A stretch of 64,000 bases of DNA from an uncultured Collinsella sp. (GCA_902495525.1 CABUXL010000001.1:1-64000), one strand, 5' to 3'. Shown: positions 6,834-15,822, counted from the first letter of the stretch. Notes: a model not told the origin generated them from the sequence alone. A program made the numbers and translations.

Positions 6834-7607
6834 ATGCTGCTCGCTATCGATATGGGAAATACGCAGACGGCCATGGGCCTGTTTGACGGAGACGAGCTGG
6901 TGCAGTCGTGGCGCATGCCCACCGACCGCTCTTATACCGCCGACGAGATCCATGTGCGCCTGATGGGTTTCTTTAAGATGTACGACCTCTCGCTCGGCGC
7001 GGTCGACGCGATCGCCTTTGCCGGCGTGGTGCCGCAGCTCTCGCGCGAGTGGCACGCCGTGGCCGACCGCATTGCCGCGGACGCCATCGTCATCGGGCCG
7101 CAGACGGCCGCCGTAACCAAGCTGCGCGCGGCGCGCCCCCAGGCCGTAGGTGCCGATCGCGTCGCCAACGCCGTTGCGGCCGAGACCTTCTACGGCGCCC
7201 CGGCAATCGTGGTGGACTTTGGCACCGCGACCAATATCGACGTCATCGATAAGGACGGTTATTACATTGGCGGAGCGATCGCGCCGGGCATCCGCATCTC
7301 CATGGACGCGCTTGCCGCCCGTGCCGCCAAGCTCGCCAGCGTTCCGCTCGAGGCGCCGGAGCACGCCATCGGCCGCGATACCGAGGAGTGCATCAAGGTC
7401 GGAGCCGTGATGGGCGCCGCCGCCATGGCCGAGGGCCTGGTCGCGCGCATGAAGCGCGAGCTGGGCCGCGAGGATGCCACCGTTATCGCCACGGGCGGTC
7501 TCGCCGGCATCGTCGCCGATTCGACCGATGCCTTCGACGTGGTCGATGGACAGCTCACCATCAAGGGTATCTGCGAAATCTACCGCCGCATGCAGGAGCT
7601 GGGGTAA
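6834..7607 (+). CDS. coaX: Type III pantothenate kinase
   Basis: CoaX phosphorylates pantothenate in the first step of coenzyme A synthesis, in the cytoplasm. The 257-aa protein opens MLLAIDMGNTQTAMG (ATP phosphate-binding loop, D6) and shows GADRVANAVAA, VVDFGTATNIDVID and GGAIAPGIRISMDAL, all family motifs of the ASKHA fold. I chose the ATG at 6834 because GGGAG precedes it by five bases; an in-frame ATG at 6813 lacks a site. It faces the biotin-ligase-like gene; coaX and birA are neighbours in many Firmicutes and Actinobacteria. Confidence 0.93.
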   Translation: MLLAIDMGNTQTAMGLFDGDELVQSWRMPTDRSYTADEIHVRLMGFFKMYDLSLGAVDAIAFAGVVPQLSREWHAVADRIAADAIVIGPQTAAVTKLRAARPQAVGADRVANAVAAETFYGAPAIVVDFGTATNIDVIDKDGYYIGGAIAPGIRISMDALAARAAKLASVPLEAPEHAIGRDTEECIKVGAVMGAAAMAEGLVARMKRELGREDATVIATGGLAGIVADSTDAFDVVDGQLTIKGICEIYRRMQELG

Positions 7608-7666
7608 GACGGGGCTTAAGTCGAGCACGCCCGATGTCACAGCCCCCGCAAACGTTCGCCAAGCCC

Positions 7667-7703
7667 ATTCCTCAAAACCGAAAAATTTTCAATTTTGAGG
7701 AAT
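7667..7703. repeat. Perfect 11-bp inverted repeat
   Basis: ATTCCTCAAAA and TTTTGAGGAAT with a 15-base AT-rich spacer, downstream of coaX. It could act as the coaX terminator but has no distinct T-run. Confidence 0.5.
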
Positions 7704-7733
7704 AGGACCGACGCGGCCATTCTCTCGGGTCAC

Positions 7734-7769
7734 ACAAAAGCCCTCCCCGGTGCAGGCCGAAGAGGGCTT
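7734..7769 (-). terminator. Terminator of the folate/biotin-ligase-like operon
   Basis: On the minus strand, AAGCCCTC...GAGGGCTTTT forms an 8-bp stem with a T-run, 38 bases past the stop at 7807. Confidence 0.75.
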
Positions 7770-7806
7770 CGCTGTCATCGTTATCTTTGAGCGTTGGCGC
7801 CCCGCG

Positions 7807-8508
7807 CTACAGCCCGCGAATGCGTACGGCCTCGGGCGGAAACTCCTGCTCGCCGGCATCGGTCTTGATGGTCGCACGACCCCAGATGTCCAGGCCCGCA
7901 AATACACCAACCGCAAGCGGCAAGCCGTTGGGCGACACCGCCGCAACTTGGCGACCCAGCAGCGGCACCATATCGAAATACTCGCCCAACACGGGGGCCA
8001 GCGGACCGGCAGCGCCCTGCGGCGTGTTGGCAACAACCGCCCAGGCGTCCACGCGGGTCAGCACGGCGGCGGACAGCACCTCGACCAGCGCTTCGTCAGC
8101 CACATCCACACAAAGCTCGCTCAGCGCCGAACGTTCAATATCCACCGTTACGGCACCGAACATACCCGCAGCACCGGCGCCGCCGTTGACGGTGACGCGC
8201 GCGAACGACGTCTCAAACGCAGGCGCACCGCACACGATGTCGCTCGGCCACTGAATACCCACCTTGTCGGCAAGGCCCAGCCCCGGTGCCGCAGCCGTTC
8301 CCACGAGCGCGTCCATCATGCCCATCGCGGCCACAAACGGCAGGCCGTGGAAGGCATGCATGTTCACATCCGGGCGCACGACCAGCGAAAACGTCAACGA
8401 TGCCTCGCCCGTGCTCCAAGCGCACCAGCCCGCGGACGCACCCTCGCGGCCCGCGTCACGCGCCGCGTCAAGCTCGGTACCGGCGGCAACAGCATTCATC
8501 TCGATCAT
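7807..8508 (-). CDS. Biotin--protein ligase-like protein with a degenerate active site
   Basis: The 233-aa protein has the layout of a BPL catalytic domain (SLVVRP near 40, LPFVAAMGMMDAL, IQWPSDIVCG near 85) followed by a small C-terminal beta domain (GLDIWGRATIKTD). Active ligases carry GRGRxGR and KWPND. Here the first region reads GREGASAG and the second QWPSD, so the adenylation loop and the catalytic lysine appear lost. No N-terminal DNA-binding domain is present. It starts directly after the folPK stop (TAG then ATG), so it is the last gene of that operon. It may be a diverged ligase, a related acyltransferase or a non-catalytic relative. A second BirA would be expected elsewhere. Confidence 0.65.
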   Translation of the reverse strand: MIEMNAVAAGTELDAARDAGREGASAGWCAWSTGEASLTFSLVVRPDVNMHAFHGLPFVAAMGMMDALVGTAAAPGLGLADKVGIQWPSDIVCGAPAFETSFARVTVNGGAGAAGMFGAVTVDIERSALSELCVDVADEALVEVLSAAVLTRVDAWAVVANTPQGAAGPLAPVLGEYFDMVPLLGRQVAAVSPNGLPLAVGVFAGLDIWGRATIKTDAGEQEFPPEAVRIRGL

Positions 8509-10251
8509 CTACATACGCCCCAATTCGCCCACGATATGACCCACGCGGTCCTCGGGCTCCTTGACCTCGACGCCGTTGTAGCGGAAGAACCGCGCCGGGT
8601 CGTGCATCAAGTCCTCGAGCGGCACCAGCACAAAATCGCGCTCGCCGATCAGCGGATGCGGCAGGCGCAGCTTTTTGCCGCCGTGGGTCTCGCCGTCCAT
8701 CCACAGCAGGTCCAGGTCGATGGTGCGCGGACCGTTGGCCTTGGCCTTCTTGGAGCGGTCGCGCCCCAGCTCGGCCTCGATCTTCATGAGTTCATCGAGC
8801 AGCACCAGCGGCGCCAGCTCGGTCTTAATCTCGATGACGGCGTTGGCAAACGCGTCCTGGCGCGTCTCGTAGGCCGGCTCGCTCTCGTAAATCTTGGAGG
8901 AGTTGGACACGCAGGTGAGTGGAATCTCGGCGATCATCTCGCGTGCAGCGCGGATGTTGTCGCAGCGATGCCCCAGGTTGGAGCCCACAGCCACAAACGC
9001 GCGGCGCGGCTGCGGCTTGGCAACCGCCCAGTAACCGTTCAGGAACTGCGCAAAACCCGCGGCGTCGTGCACGCGCACGATGTTGGCACCGGCCTGGATG
9101 GCGCCCAGGCACACGCCAAACGTAGCGGCATCGCGCTCGGCGGCCTCGGTCACGCCCGAGACGGCGCCCACAAAGCGCTTGCGCGACACGGCGCACATGA
9201 GCGGATAGCCCAGTGACGCCATCTTGGCAGTCTCGCGCTGGATGACGATGTCCTCGTTAGCCGACTTACCAAAGCCCGGGCCAGGATCGATGCAGATGCG
9301 GTCGCGCGACACGCCGGCATGGATGAGTGTGCGGGCCTGGTCGGACAGAAAGCCCATGACGCGGCGCATGATGGGCGCCGAATCGGGCAGGGTGAAGCGG
9401 CGGAGCTGCGAGGTGGGCACGTAGGCTTCCTCGCGGCGGGCGCTGCGGCGCATCATGGTGGCCAGGCGGTCATTGGACTCCGATGCGGCCTCGGTGGCTG
9501 CGGGCGCGGCCTCGGGCGCGGGCGCGACGGTCTCGGCGACAGCAGCCTGCTCGGCGACCGGCGTCTCCTGCTCGTTTGAAGGCTCGGACGTGGGCTCCGG
9601 TTCGCCAAACGGCAACGAGGGCTGCACCACGCCGCCCGGAAGCTTGGCCTCCGGCTTAGGCTCGCCCAGCAACTTGCCGCGACGGCGACGGGCCGGCTTC
9701 TCGGCCTCACGCGCGGCCTCGGCAGCCGCCTCACGCGCCTTCTCGGCAACAAACGCCGCTGCCGAGGTATCGAGCTGCACCGTTGCGTGCGTGCGGGCGG
9801 GCGCGGCAACCTCGCCGGCATGCATCACGATGACGCCGCAGGTGCTCGTCTTAACGAACTCAACCATCTTGGGATCGGTGAAGCCGGTCACGTCGTTGAC
9901 GATCGAGGCGCCGCAGCGCACGGCCGCCTTGGCAACCGCCACATGGCGTGTGTCGATCGAGACGATGGCGCCCTCCTTGGCCAGCGCGCGCACCACGGGC
10001 AGCACGCGGCGAGCCTCCTCGTCGGGGTTGACCGGGGTAAAGCCGGGGCGCGTGGACTCGCCGCCCACGTCGATGATGTCGGCGCCGGCGTCGAGCATCG
10101 CCAGGCCGTACTCGATGGCGGCATCCGGATCGAAGTGCTCCCCGCCATCGCTAAACGAATCGGGCGTCACGTTGAGGACGCCCATGATGCGCGGACGGTC
10201 AAAGCTGAGCTCGTACTTTCCGCACCGCCATGTCTTGCTGTCGTTCGCCAT
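8509..10251 (-). CDS. folP-folK: Dihydropteroate synthase - HPPK fusion
   Basis: This 580-aa bifunctional folate enzyme has DHPS at residues 8-405 (MGVLNVTPDSFSDGG 23-37, DVGGESTRPG 61-70, VND 118-120, DPGPGFGKS 322-330, SRKRF 356-360). 6-hydroxymethyldihydropterin pyrophosphokinase covers 417-570 (AVGSNLG 421-427, RTIDLDLLW 509-517, PHPLIGERDF). Together they make and couple the pterin pyrophosphate to p-aminobenzoate. Between about 150 and 280 the DHPS barrel is interrupted by a charged, Pro/Ala/Glu-rich stretch, likely disordered. The ATG at 10251 is chosen because GGAGG lies seven bases upstream. Confidence 0.92.
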   Translation of the reverse strand: MANDSKTWRCGKYELSFDRPRIMGVLNVTPDSFSDGGEHFDPDAAIEYGLAMLDAGADIIDVGGESTRPGFTPVNPDEEARRVLPVVRALAKEGAIVSIDTRHVAVAKAAVRCGASIVNDVTGFTDPKMVEFVKTSTCGVIVMHAGEVAAPARTHATVQLDTSAAAFVAEKAREAAAEAAREAEKPARRRRGKLLGEPKPEAKLPGGVVQPSLPFGEPEPTSEPSNEQETPVAEQAAVAETVAPAPEAAPAATEAASESNDRLATMMRRSARREEAYVPTSQLRRFTLPDSAPIMRRVMGFLSDQARTLIHAGVSRDRICIDPGPGFGKSANEDIVIQRETAKMASLGYPLMCAVSRKRFVGAVSGVTEAAERDAATFGVCLGAIQAGANIVRVHDAAGFAQFLNGYWAVAKPQPRRAFVAVGSNLGHRCDNIRAAREMIAEIPLTCVSNSSKIYESEPAYETRQDAFANAVIEIKTELAPLVLLDELMKIEAELGRDRSKKAKANGPRTIDLDLLWMDGETHGGKKLRLPHPLIGERDFVLVPLEDLMHDPARFFRYNGVEVKEPEDRVGHIVGELGRM

Positions 10252-10346
10252 GAACATCCTCCTAAAATGCCCACGCCGCCGAGTCTGGGGAGCTGGCGGC
10301 GGGGTCGCTTTGCACTCAGTCTTTCTATTGTATCCGCGCGCGCGGG

Positions 10347-11099
10347 CTAGAACGCAAACGCGGCCGCGATGTCGCAAGAAATCAGCAGGTCGGCATTTGC
10401 ATCCTGATCGGTGGGAGCAAGGTTGCATATGGCCAGCGTATCGCCGGTAAAGTATCGCGTAAGGCCTGCCGCCGGATACACCACGAGCGAGGTCCCGCCC
10501 ACAATGAGGGCATCGGCGGCGGCGATGGCGGCAACGGCACCGGTCAACACATGCTCGTCGAGCGGCTCTTCGTAGAGCACTACATCGGGCTTGATGCGGC
10601 CGCCGCACGCGGGGCACGCAGGCACGCCCGCGGCATCCTCGTGCTCGCGCGAGCAAATCCACTCGGCGCTATAGACCGCGCCGCACGACTGGCAAATGTT
10701 GCGATGGACCGATCCGTGCAGCTCGAACACGCGCTGTGAGCCGGCCATCTGATGCAGGCCGTCGATGTTTTGCGTCACCACGGCGTCGAGCTTGCCGGCG
10801 CGCTCCAGCTCGGCCAGCTTGGTGTGGCAGCGGTTGGGCTTAGCGTTAAGCGCGATCATCTTGGTGCGGTAAAAGTCGAAGAACTCGGCCGGATGCGCCT
10901 CGTAAAAGCTATGCGACAGCATGGTCTCGGGCGGATAGGCAAACTGCTGGTGATACAGGCCGTCCACGCTGCGAAAATCGGGAATGCCGCTTGCCGTGGA
11001 AACACCAGCGCCGCCAAAGAACACCACGCGCTCGTGGGTATTGAACAGCTCCGCCAGCGCGGCGGAGGCCTGCCTGGGATCTGTTATCGCTTGCGTCAT
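10347..11099 (-). CDS. cobB: NAD-dependent protein deacylase (sirtuin)
   Basis: The 250-aa protein removes acyl groups from lysines using NAD. It shows FGGAGVSTASGIPDFRS (NAD loop, residues 28-46), TQNIDGLHQ, the catalytic His in FELHGS, and a zinc site of two Cys pairs (CQSCG and CPACGG). VGGTSLVVYPAAG matches the C-terminal NAD contact. GGAGG lies five bases before the ATG at 11099, which favours it over the longer upstream frame. It stands alone, divergent from the exonuclease gene. Confidence 0.92.
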   Translation of the reverse strand: MTQAITDPRQASAALAELFNTHERVVFFGGAGVSTASGIPDFRSVDGLYHQQFAYPPETMLSHSFYEAHPAEFFDFYRTKMIALNAKPNRCHTKLAELERAGKLDAVVTQNIDGLHQMAGSQRVFELHGSVHRNICQSCGAVYSAEWICSREHEDAAGVPACPACGGRIKPDVVLYEEPLDEHVLTGAVAAIAAADALIVGGTSLVVYPAAGLTRYFTGDTLAICNLAPTDQDANADLLISCDIAAAFAF

Positions 11100-11213
11100 G
11101 TTTGTCCTCCGTCCATGTTGGTCGGGGCGGCCGCGATTGCGCCGTCGCCCACGGAGCCCACCCCGCCCCCGTTGCGCTAATCTTAAGCCTGCCAACCCCG
11201 TCGAAAGGACACC

Positions 11214-12032
11214 ATGCCTCAGACTTACACTTTCGCCTCGTGGAACGTCAACGGCCTGCGCGCCGTGCTAAAAAAGGACCCGAGCTTTATCCAGATCGCG
11301 CAAGAACTCGACGTCGATATCCTGGCGCTGCAAGAGACCAAGCTGCAAGAAGGCCAGGTCGATATTGACCTGCCCGGCTATCACCAAACCTGGAGCTACG
11401 CCGAGCGTAAAGGCTATTCGGGCACCGCGGTCTTTAGCCGCCAGGAACCGCTACGCGTGCTGCACGCCGCTGCGCTGCTGTCCTACGCCGGCGAAGGCGA
11501 GGCTGCCGAGCTCGTTGCCCAAGCCGCGACCGAGGGCCGCGTCTGCGCGCTCGAGTTCGACAAGTTTTGGTTTGTTGACGTCTATACGCCCAACGCGCAA
11601 AACGAACTCGCGCGCATCGATGTGCGCATGGCCTGGGACGATGCCTATCGCGGCTTTTTAAGCGCGCTTGAGCGCGAGAGCGGCAAGCCCGTCGTAACTT
11701 GCGGCGACTTTAACGTGGCGCACGAGGAGATCGACCTTAAGAACCCCAAGTCCAACCGCGGCAACGCGGGCTTTTCGGACGAAGAACGCGGCAAGTTTAC
11801 CGAGCTGCTCAACGCCGGCTTCACCGATACCTGGCGCGCGGCAAACCCCGACGTCGAGGGCGTCTACAGCTGGTGGAGCTACCGCTTTAATGCTCGCAAG
11901 AACAACGCCGGCTGGCGCATCGATTATTTCCTGGTGAGCGACGCAATCGCCGACAACGTACGCGACACCGGCATCCGCGGCGACATCTTTGGCAGCGACC
12001 ACTGCCCCGTCACCCTCACGCTAGAACTCTAG
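11214..12032 (+). CDS. xth: Exodeoxyribonuclease III family AP endonuclease
   Basis: In this 272-aa DNA-repair nuclease, SWNVNGLRA (residues 9-17), LQETKLQ (E in the metal site), VDVYTPNAQ, CGDFNVAH, WWSYRFNARKNNAGWRIDYFLVS and GSDHCPV trace the exonuclease-endonuclease-phosphatase fold in order. Residues 82-110 hold an extra Ala/Glu-rich helix that most ExoIII proteins lack. GAAAGGA precedes the ATG at 11214. It converges on the ECF operon across a repeat-rich gap. Confidence 0.92.
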   Translation: MPQTYTFASWNVNGLRAVLKKDPSFIQIAQELDVDILALQETKLQEGQVDIDLPGYHQTWSYAERKGYSGTAVFSRQEPLRVLHAAALLSYAGEGEAAELVAQAATEGRVCALEFDKFWFVDVYTPNAQNELARIDVRMAWDDAYRGFLSALERESGKPVVTCGDFNVAHEEIDLKNPKSNRGNAGFSDEERGKFTELLNAGFTDTWRAANPDVEGVYSWWSYRFNARKNNAGWRIDYFLVSDAIADNVRDTGIRGDIFGSDHCPVTLTLEL

Positions 12033-12105
12033 CCCCAATTGATCCCCTGGGGACGGAGGAAAAGGGATCATTTTCACCTCGCGAGGGAACCCACGCGGCC
12101 CTCCC

Positions 12106-12265
12106 GCCACGGAACTGACCCATCTACTACGTTTAAGCCACTACCCTCAACCACAGCGAACAACGCAAAAAGAAAACCGCAGGTAGAAAGCCTGCGGTTT
12201 TTCATAAAACGCGGTCATGGTCGGGGGTATCAAGCTAAACGTAGTAGATGGGCCAGTTTCGTGGC
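12106..12265. repeat. Palindrome-bracketed terminator cassette, copy 1
   Basis: Outer arms at 12106-12138 and 12234-12265 (GCCACGGAACTGACCC... against ...GGGCCAGTTTCGTGGC) are complementary over about 32 bases with few mismatches. Inside lies a terminator hairpin, AAAACCGCAGG...CCTGCGGTTTTT (12173-12202), then a conserved tract ending ATGGTCGG. The rest of the xth-ECF gap (12033-12567) contains only this and copy 2. Confidence 0.75.
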
Positions 12266-12362
12266 AAGCGCCGCCAACTGATTCCCCGGGAACGTCTGGA
12301 GACGGAGGAAAACGGATCGATTTGGCTCTCTGAGGGCCACGATGCCCGTCATATCAGCCGGC

Positions 12363-12527
12363 CATTCCAAAACTATGCCGGTTTACGGGGCTGAATCGCG
12401 AACCCCCAACCATACGCAATTCCGAAATAATAAAACCTCAGGTAAACGGCTTGCTCTATTTTGAAAAAAGCCGGTATGGTCGGCCTACGCTAATCTAGCC
12501 CCGTAAACCGGCATAGTTTTGAAATGG
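12363..12527. repeat. Palindrome-bracketed cassette, copy 2
   Basis: Outer arms at 12363-12393 and 12497-12527 (CCATTCCAAAACTATGCCGG... and its complement) match at 30 of 31 positions. The interior resembles copy 1 in order (AAAACC.CAGGTA, TTTT, AAAA.GC.GGT.ATGGTCGG) although the arms are unrelated in sequence. The cassette lies between convergent genes. Confidence 0.75.
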
Positions 12528-12567
12528 TACTTCGGAAGTATTGATTCACGCCCCGGCGCAACCAGCC

Positions 12568-13281
12568 CTACAGCCCGTATTTCACGACAACGCGGTTGAT
12601 CCGTCGACACCAAGGCTTGTAGAGGGCGGCCAAGAACACGCAGGTCGCGAGGCCGTGTGTGATATCGAACGGCACTGCCGTGGCAAGACGCGCCACGACG
12701 CCCGCCCACGTGAGCGGTTGTACAAAACCGATAATGTCGTACGCGTTGATCACCACGCCGTACAGCAGACCCGAAGCAAAGCCGTACGCCATCAGCGCCG
12801 GCATGCGCACGGTTCCATCCGCACGGTCGAACGCACCGGCATGCGCCAGCGCACCGCCAACATAGCCAACCAGGCCCCAGGCATACATCTGCCATGGCGT
12901 CCACATGCCCTGCCCAAAAAAGAAATTGCTGGTCAGCGCCGCCAGCGCGCCAACCATAAAACCATTGCGGCGACCAAGCGTCGCCCCCGCGATAATGGCG
13001 ATGGCGCTCACCGGTTTAAAGTCGGGAATAGGCCCAAACAGGATGCGCCCCGCCGCCGCCAGCGCCGCCAGCACCAGCGTGGGCATAATCTGGCGCAAAC
13101 CCGGACGAGATGCCTCGTAACCCGCAAAGAACAGCGCAAGCACCAGCGCCACTACAACCAGCATGGCAAGCGCCGCCTGCTCAATGCCCGCCAGCAACGC
13201 CGCAGTCATCACTGCCGGCACTACCAACAACAACGGGACCTCCAGTTTTGCAAGCAAGTGCGAGAAACGACAGTCCGTCAT
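12568..13281 (-). CDS. ECF transporter substrate-binding (S) component
   Basis: The 237-aa membrane protein has about six hydrophobic segments (e.g. 19-56, 69-87, 98-118, 136-155, 175-192). FKPVSAIAIIAGATLGRRNGFMVGALAALTSNFFFGQGMWTPWQM is close to the ECF S-component family that includes cobalamin and other vitamin receptors. It is the third gene of an operon with EcfA and EcfT, four bases downstream of the ATPase stop. The substrate cannot be read from the sequence; a vitamin or precursor is likely. Confidence 0.85.
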   Translation of the reverse strand: MTDCRFSHLLAKLEVPLLLVVPAVMTAALLAGIEQAALAMLVVVALVLALFFAGYEASRPGLRQIMPTLVLAALAAAGRILFGPIPDFKPVSAIAIIAGATLGRRNGFMVGALAALTSNFFFGQGMWTPWQMYAWGLVGYVGGALAHAGAFDRADGTVRMPALMAYGFASGLLYGVVINAYDIIGFVQPLTWAGVVARLATAVPFDITHGLATCVFLAALYKPWCRRINRVVVKYGL

Positions 13282-13285
13282 CCCA

Positions 13286-14929
13286 TCACGCCCTATAGAA
13301 CACGTTGTCGGCAAAGAAGTCGGCCGGGGGCTCCACGCAGGCAATCTCGCCGTCAAACATCATGGCGACGTCGTCGGCTACCTGCTCGGCAAAGTCCAAA
13401 TCGTGCGTAGCCATGATGACGGTGCCGCCAGCCTTCGCATGGTCACGCAGGGCACGGGCGATGATGCGGCGGCTGGCCAGGTCCAAACCCTTGGTGGGCT
13501 CATCGAGCAATAGCAGCTCGGGGCCAATCAACAGCAGCTTTGCCAACGCAAGCAGCTGGCACTGACCGCCCGAAAGATCGTACGGGTGACGCGCCTCCAA
13601 GCCCGCCAGACCCAGGCGCGCTGTCTGCTCCCGTGCTGCGGCCTCGTCGTATCCGCAGGTCGAGGCCCATTCCATCAGCTCATCGCGAACCGTCTCGGCA
13701 ACCAGCAATGCCTTGGGATTCTGTGGCAGCAGCGCCGCCGAGGCCGCTTCGCGCACCATGCGGCCGCGCTGCAGCTTGGCGGTCTTCGCCAGCACCGAGA
13801 GCATCGTCGACTTACCGCATCCGTTGCCGCCCACGATTGCATGCACCGCGCCAGCCGAAAACGAAGCATCGAGCCCGCGCAGCACCCAGCCGGACGCTCG
13901 ATCGTAGCGAAACCAGCCTTCCGACAGGGTGGTAGCCGACCCGCCGTGCATTTTTTGGAGTATTCTGCTTCCATCCGTGCGCGAGAAGGCTTCCGAGCCG
14001 TTCTCGAGCGACGTTTGCGCCACAAATTCGGACGATTTGTCCAATTCCGAACTTTTTTTCGCGCTCGATACGTCCCCGGGCGGCTCCAGAGAGCCCAAAT
14101 TGTCCTCACGCCTGCTGAATACTCCTTTATTTGCACATCGGATGGCACCCCACCCCAACATGTCATCGGAAAACAGCGATTCTCGGCGTCCCAAAGAAGC
14201 CATATCCGCCACCTCGCGCACGCGACCGTCCTCAATCCGGTACGCACACGTCGCGTATTCGAGCATTGGGCGCGGCTGATGCGTCGCCACAACAACCGTG
14301 CAGCCCAGCTCGCGATTCACACGAAACAGCGCGTGCAGGAAATTCTTCTCCGCAACCGGATCAAGCTGAGACGTGGGCTCGTCGAGCAGCAGCACGCGCG
14401 GGCGCAGCGTCAGAACGGCCGCCAACGACAGCAACTGTTTGCGACCGCCCGAAAGCGTGTCAGTATCGCGGTGAAGCCAATCTTCCAGCCCAAAGAAATA
14501 GCTGGTCTCAGCTACGCGACGGCGCATCTCATCACGCGCTAGCCCCAAGTTTTCCAGGCCAAACGCCATCTCGTGCCACACGGTTTCGCACACGATCTGG
14601 TTCTCGGGATCCTGGAACACATAGCCCACGCGCTCCGCCGATGCCCGCACATCCATGTCGGCGACGTTCTCGCCCAGCACGAGCAGTTCGCCAGTGCGCT
14701 CGCCCGCCGGAGCGATCTCGGGCTTGAGTAGCGACAGCAACGTCGACTTACCCGATCCGGTACCGCCGACAAGCAGCGCAAATGCACCTTGGGGAACAGA
14801 CCAGTCGAGTCCCTCGAGCACCGCAGCATCCGCATCGGGGTAGGCAAAGCTCAGGCTCCGCACCTCAATCGCCGGCATATCCGGGCCGTATGCCGCGCCC
14901 GACACCGGTCCCCTATCCAACCGAGCCAT
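13286..14929 (-). CDS. ecfA: ECF transporter ATPase, two ABC domains fused
   Basis: The 547-aa protein powers vitamin uptake. Domain 1 has Walker A GGTGSGKST (55-63), Q-loop YVFQDPENQIV, signature LSGGRKQ and Walker B LLLDEPTSQLD. Domain 2 has GGNGCGKST (about 368-376), LSGGQCQ and LLLDEPTKGLD. In most ECF systems EcfA1 and EcfA2 are separate genes; here they are joined by a linker of about 60 residues rich in Ser, Glu and Lys (about 245-315). The start overlaps the EcfT stop by one base (TGATG). Confidence 0.9.
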   Translation of the reverse strand: MARLDRGPVSGAAYGPDMPAIEVRSLSFAYPDADAAVLEGLDWSVPQGAFALLVGGTGSGKSTLLSLLKPEIAPAGERTGELLVLGENVADMDVRASAERVGYVFQDPENQIVCETVWHEMAFGLENLGLARDEMRRRVAETSYFFGLEDWLHRDTDTLSGGRKQLLSLAAVLTLRPRVLLLDEPTSQLDPVAEKNFLHALFRVNRELGCTVVVATHQPRPMLEYATCAYRIEDGRVREVADMASLGRRESLFSDDMLGWGAIRCANKGVFSRREDNLGSLEPPGDVSSAKKSSELDKSSEFVAQTSLENGSEAFSRTDGSRILQKMHGGSATTLSEGWFRYDRASGWVLRGLDASFSAGAVHAIVGGNGCGKSTMLSVLAKTAKLQRGRMVREAASAALLPQNPKALLVAETVRDELMEWASTCGYDEAAAREQTARLGLAGLEARHPYDLSGGQCQLLALAKLLLIGPELLLLDEPTKGLDLASRRIIARALRDHAKAGGTVIMATHDLDFAEQVADDVAMMFDGEIACVEPPADFFADNVFYRA

Positions 14930-15822
14930 CAGCCGAACCTCTTCTCATCGATCGCATGCAACACGCAGGGCAGCATCATCCAGGCAGCGTACACGACATA
15001 GCCCAGCCACGGCGCCGGCACCGATAGTTGCGGGTAAAACGAATACTGCGTTGTCGCGGTCCATGCCACCGCCACCGCAGCGGCACCAAACACCGCAAGC
15101 CCAACCAGCGCGGCAACATCGCCGCGACCCAGCCGATACCGCGCGTACGTCGTGCGACGTGTCGCGGCGCCCCATCCACGGGAGCGCATGGCGTCCGCGC
15201 GCTCCAGCGAATCTTCCATGCCCCAGCCCATCAACACGCTCGATGCCCGTAGGCGCGAACGCACGGGATCGGCCGGCGCGCGACCCGGCACATCAATCGC
15301 ATCCTGCACCGCCAGTACCGTACGACCGCGGCGTAAAAACTGCGGGATAAGCCGCATGCACATCGAGATCATGAGCGCGAGCACCGGCGCGGCGTTGCCC
15401 AAAAGCGCAAGTACCTTGTCGTATTCGAGCATCGACGCCGCGGCCTCAAACCACAGCACGCTCGCCACGAACAGCCCGCCCATGCACAGGCCGTAAACCA
15501 TGCTCTCTAGATACACCGCACGCATGCCAATACGAAACAGCTCCGTCGAGCCCGATGCACTAAACAGCGGATTGAGCACCGCAATGATCAAAATCACCGG
15601 CAGCTGCCAGCGAAGCGCGCCCAACGTGCGCGCAACACCGCGCGTCGCAAGCCCGTACGCCAACCCGCCCGCAAGCGATAGCGCAATCAGCACCGGTTGC
15701 ATCGAGAACATGGTGAGCCCCAACGTCAGCACCATGTAGAGCGCCGGCACCGCCGGATGCGACATCGAAAATGCCGCGACGGGTTCGTTGCCCGATTCCT
15801 CTCGCATGGTGTCCACGGGCAT
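14929..15822 (-). CDS. ecfT: ECF transporter transmembrane (T) component
   Basis: The EcfT coupling protein has hydrophobic segments from about residue 25 to 150 and again near the C-terminus. The conserved cytoplasmic coupling helix carries ADAMRSRGWG, the ARG motif that docks on the ATPases. I place the start at the ATG at 15822 with GAGGGG just upstream; ATG 15828, ATG 15807 and TTG 15840 are alternatives. It is the first gene of the operon ecfT-ecfA-S, divergent from glmU. Confidence 0.88.
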   Translation of the reverse strand: MPVDTMREESGNEPVAAFSMSHPAVPALYMVLTLGLTMFSMQPVLIALSLAGGLAYGLATRGVARTLGALRWQLPVILIIAVLNPLFSASGSTELFRIGMRAVYLESMVYGLCMGGLFVASVLWFEAAASMLEYDKVLALLGNAAPVLALMISMCMRLIPQFLRRGRTVLAVQDAIDVPGRAPADPVRSRLRASSVLMGWGMEDSLERADAMRSRGWGAATRRTTYARYRLGRGDVAALVGLAVFGAAAVAVAWTATTQYSFYPQLSVPAPWLGYVVYAAWMMLPCVLHAIDEKRFG

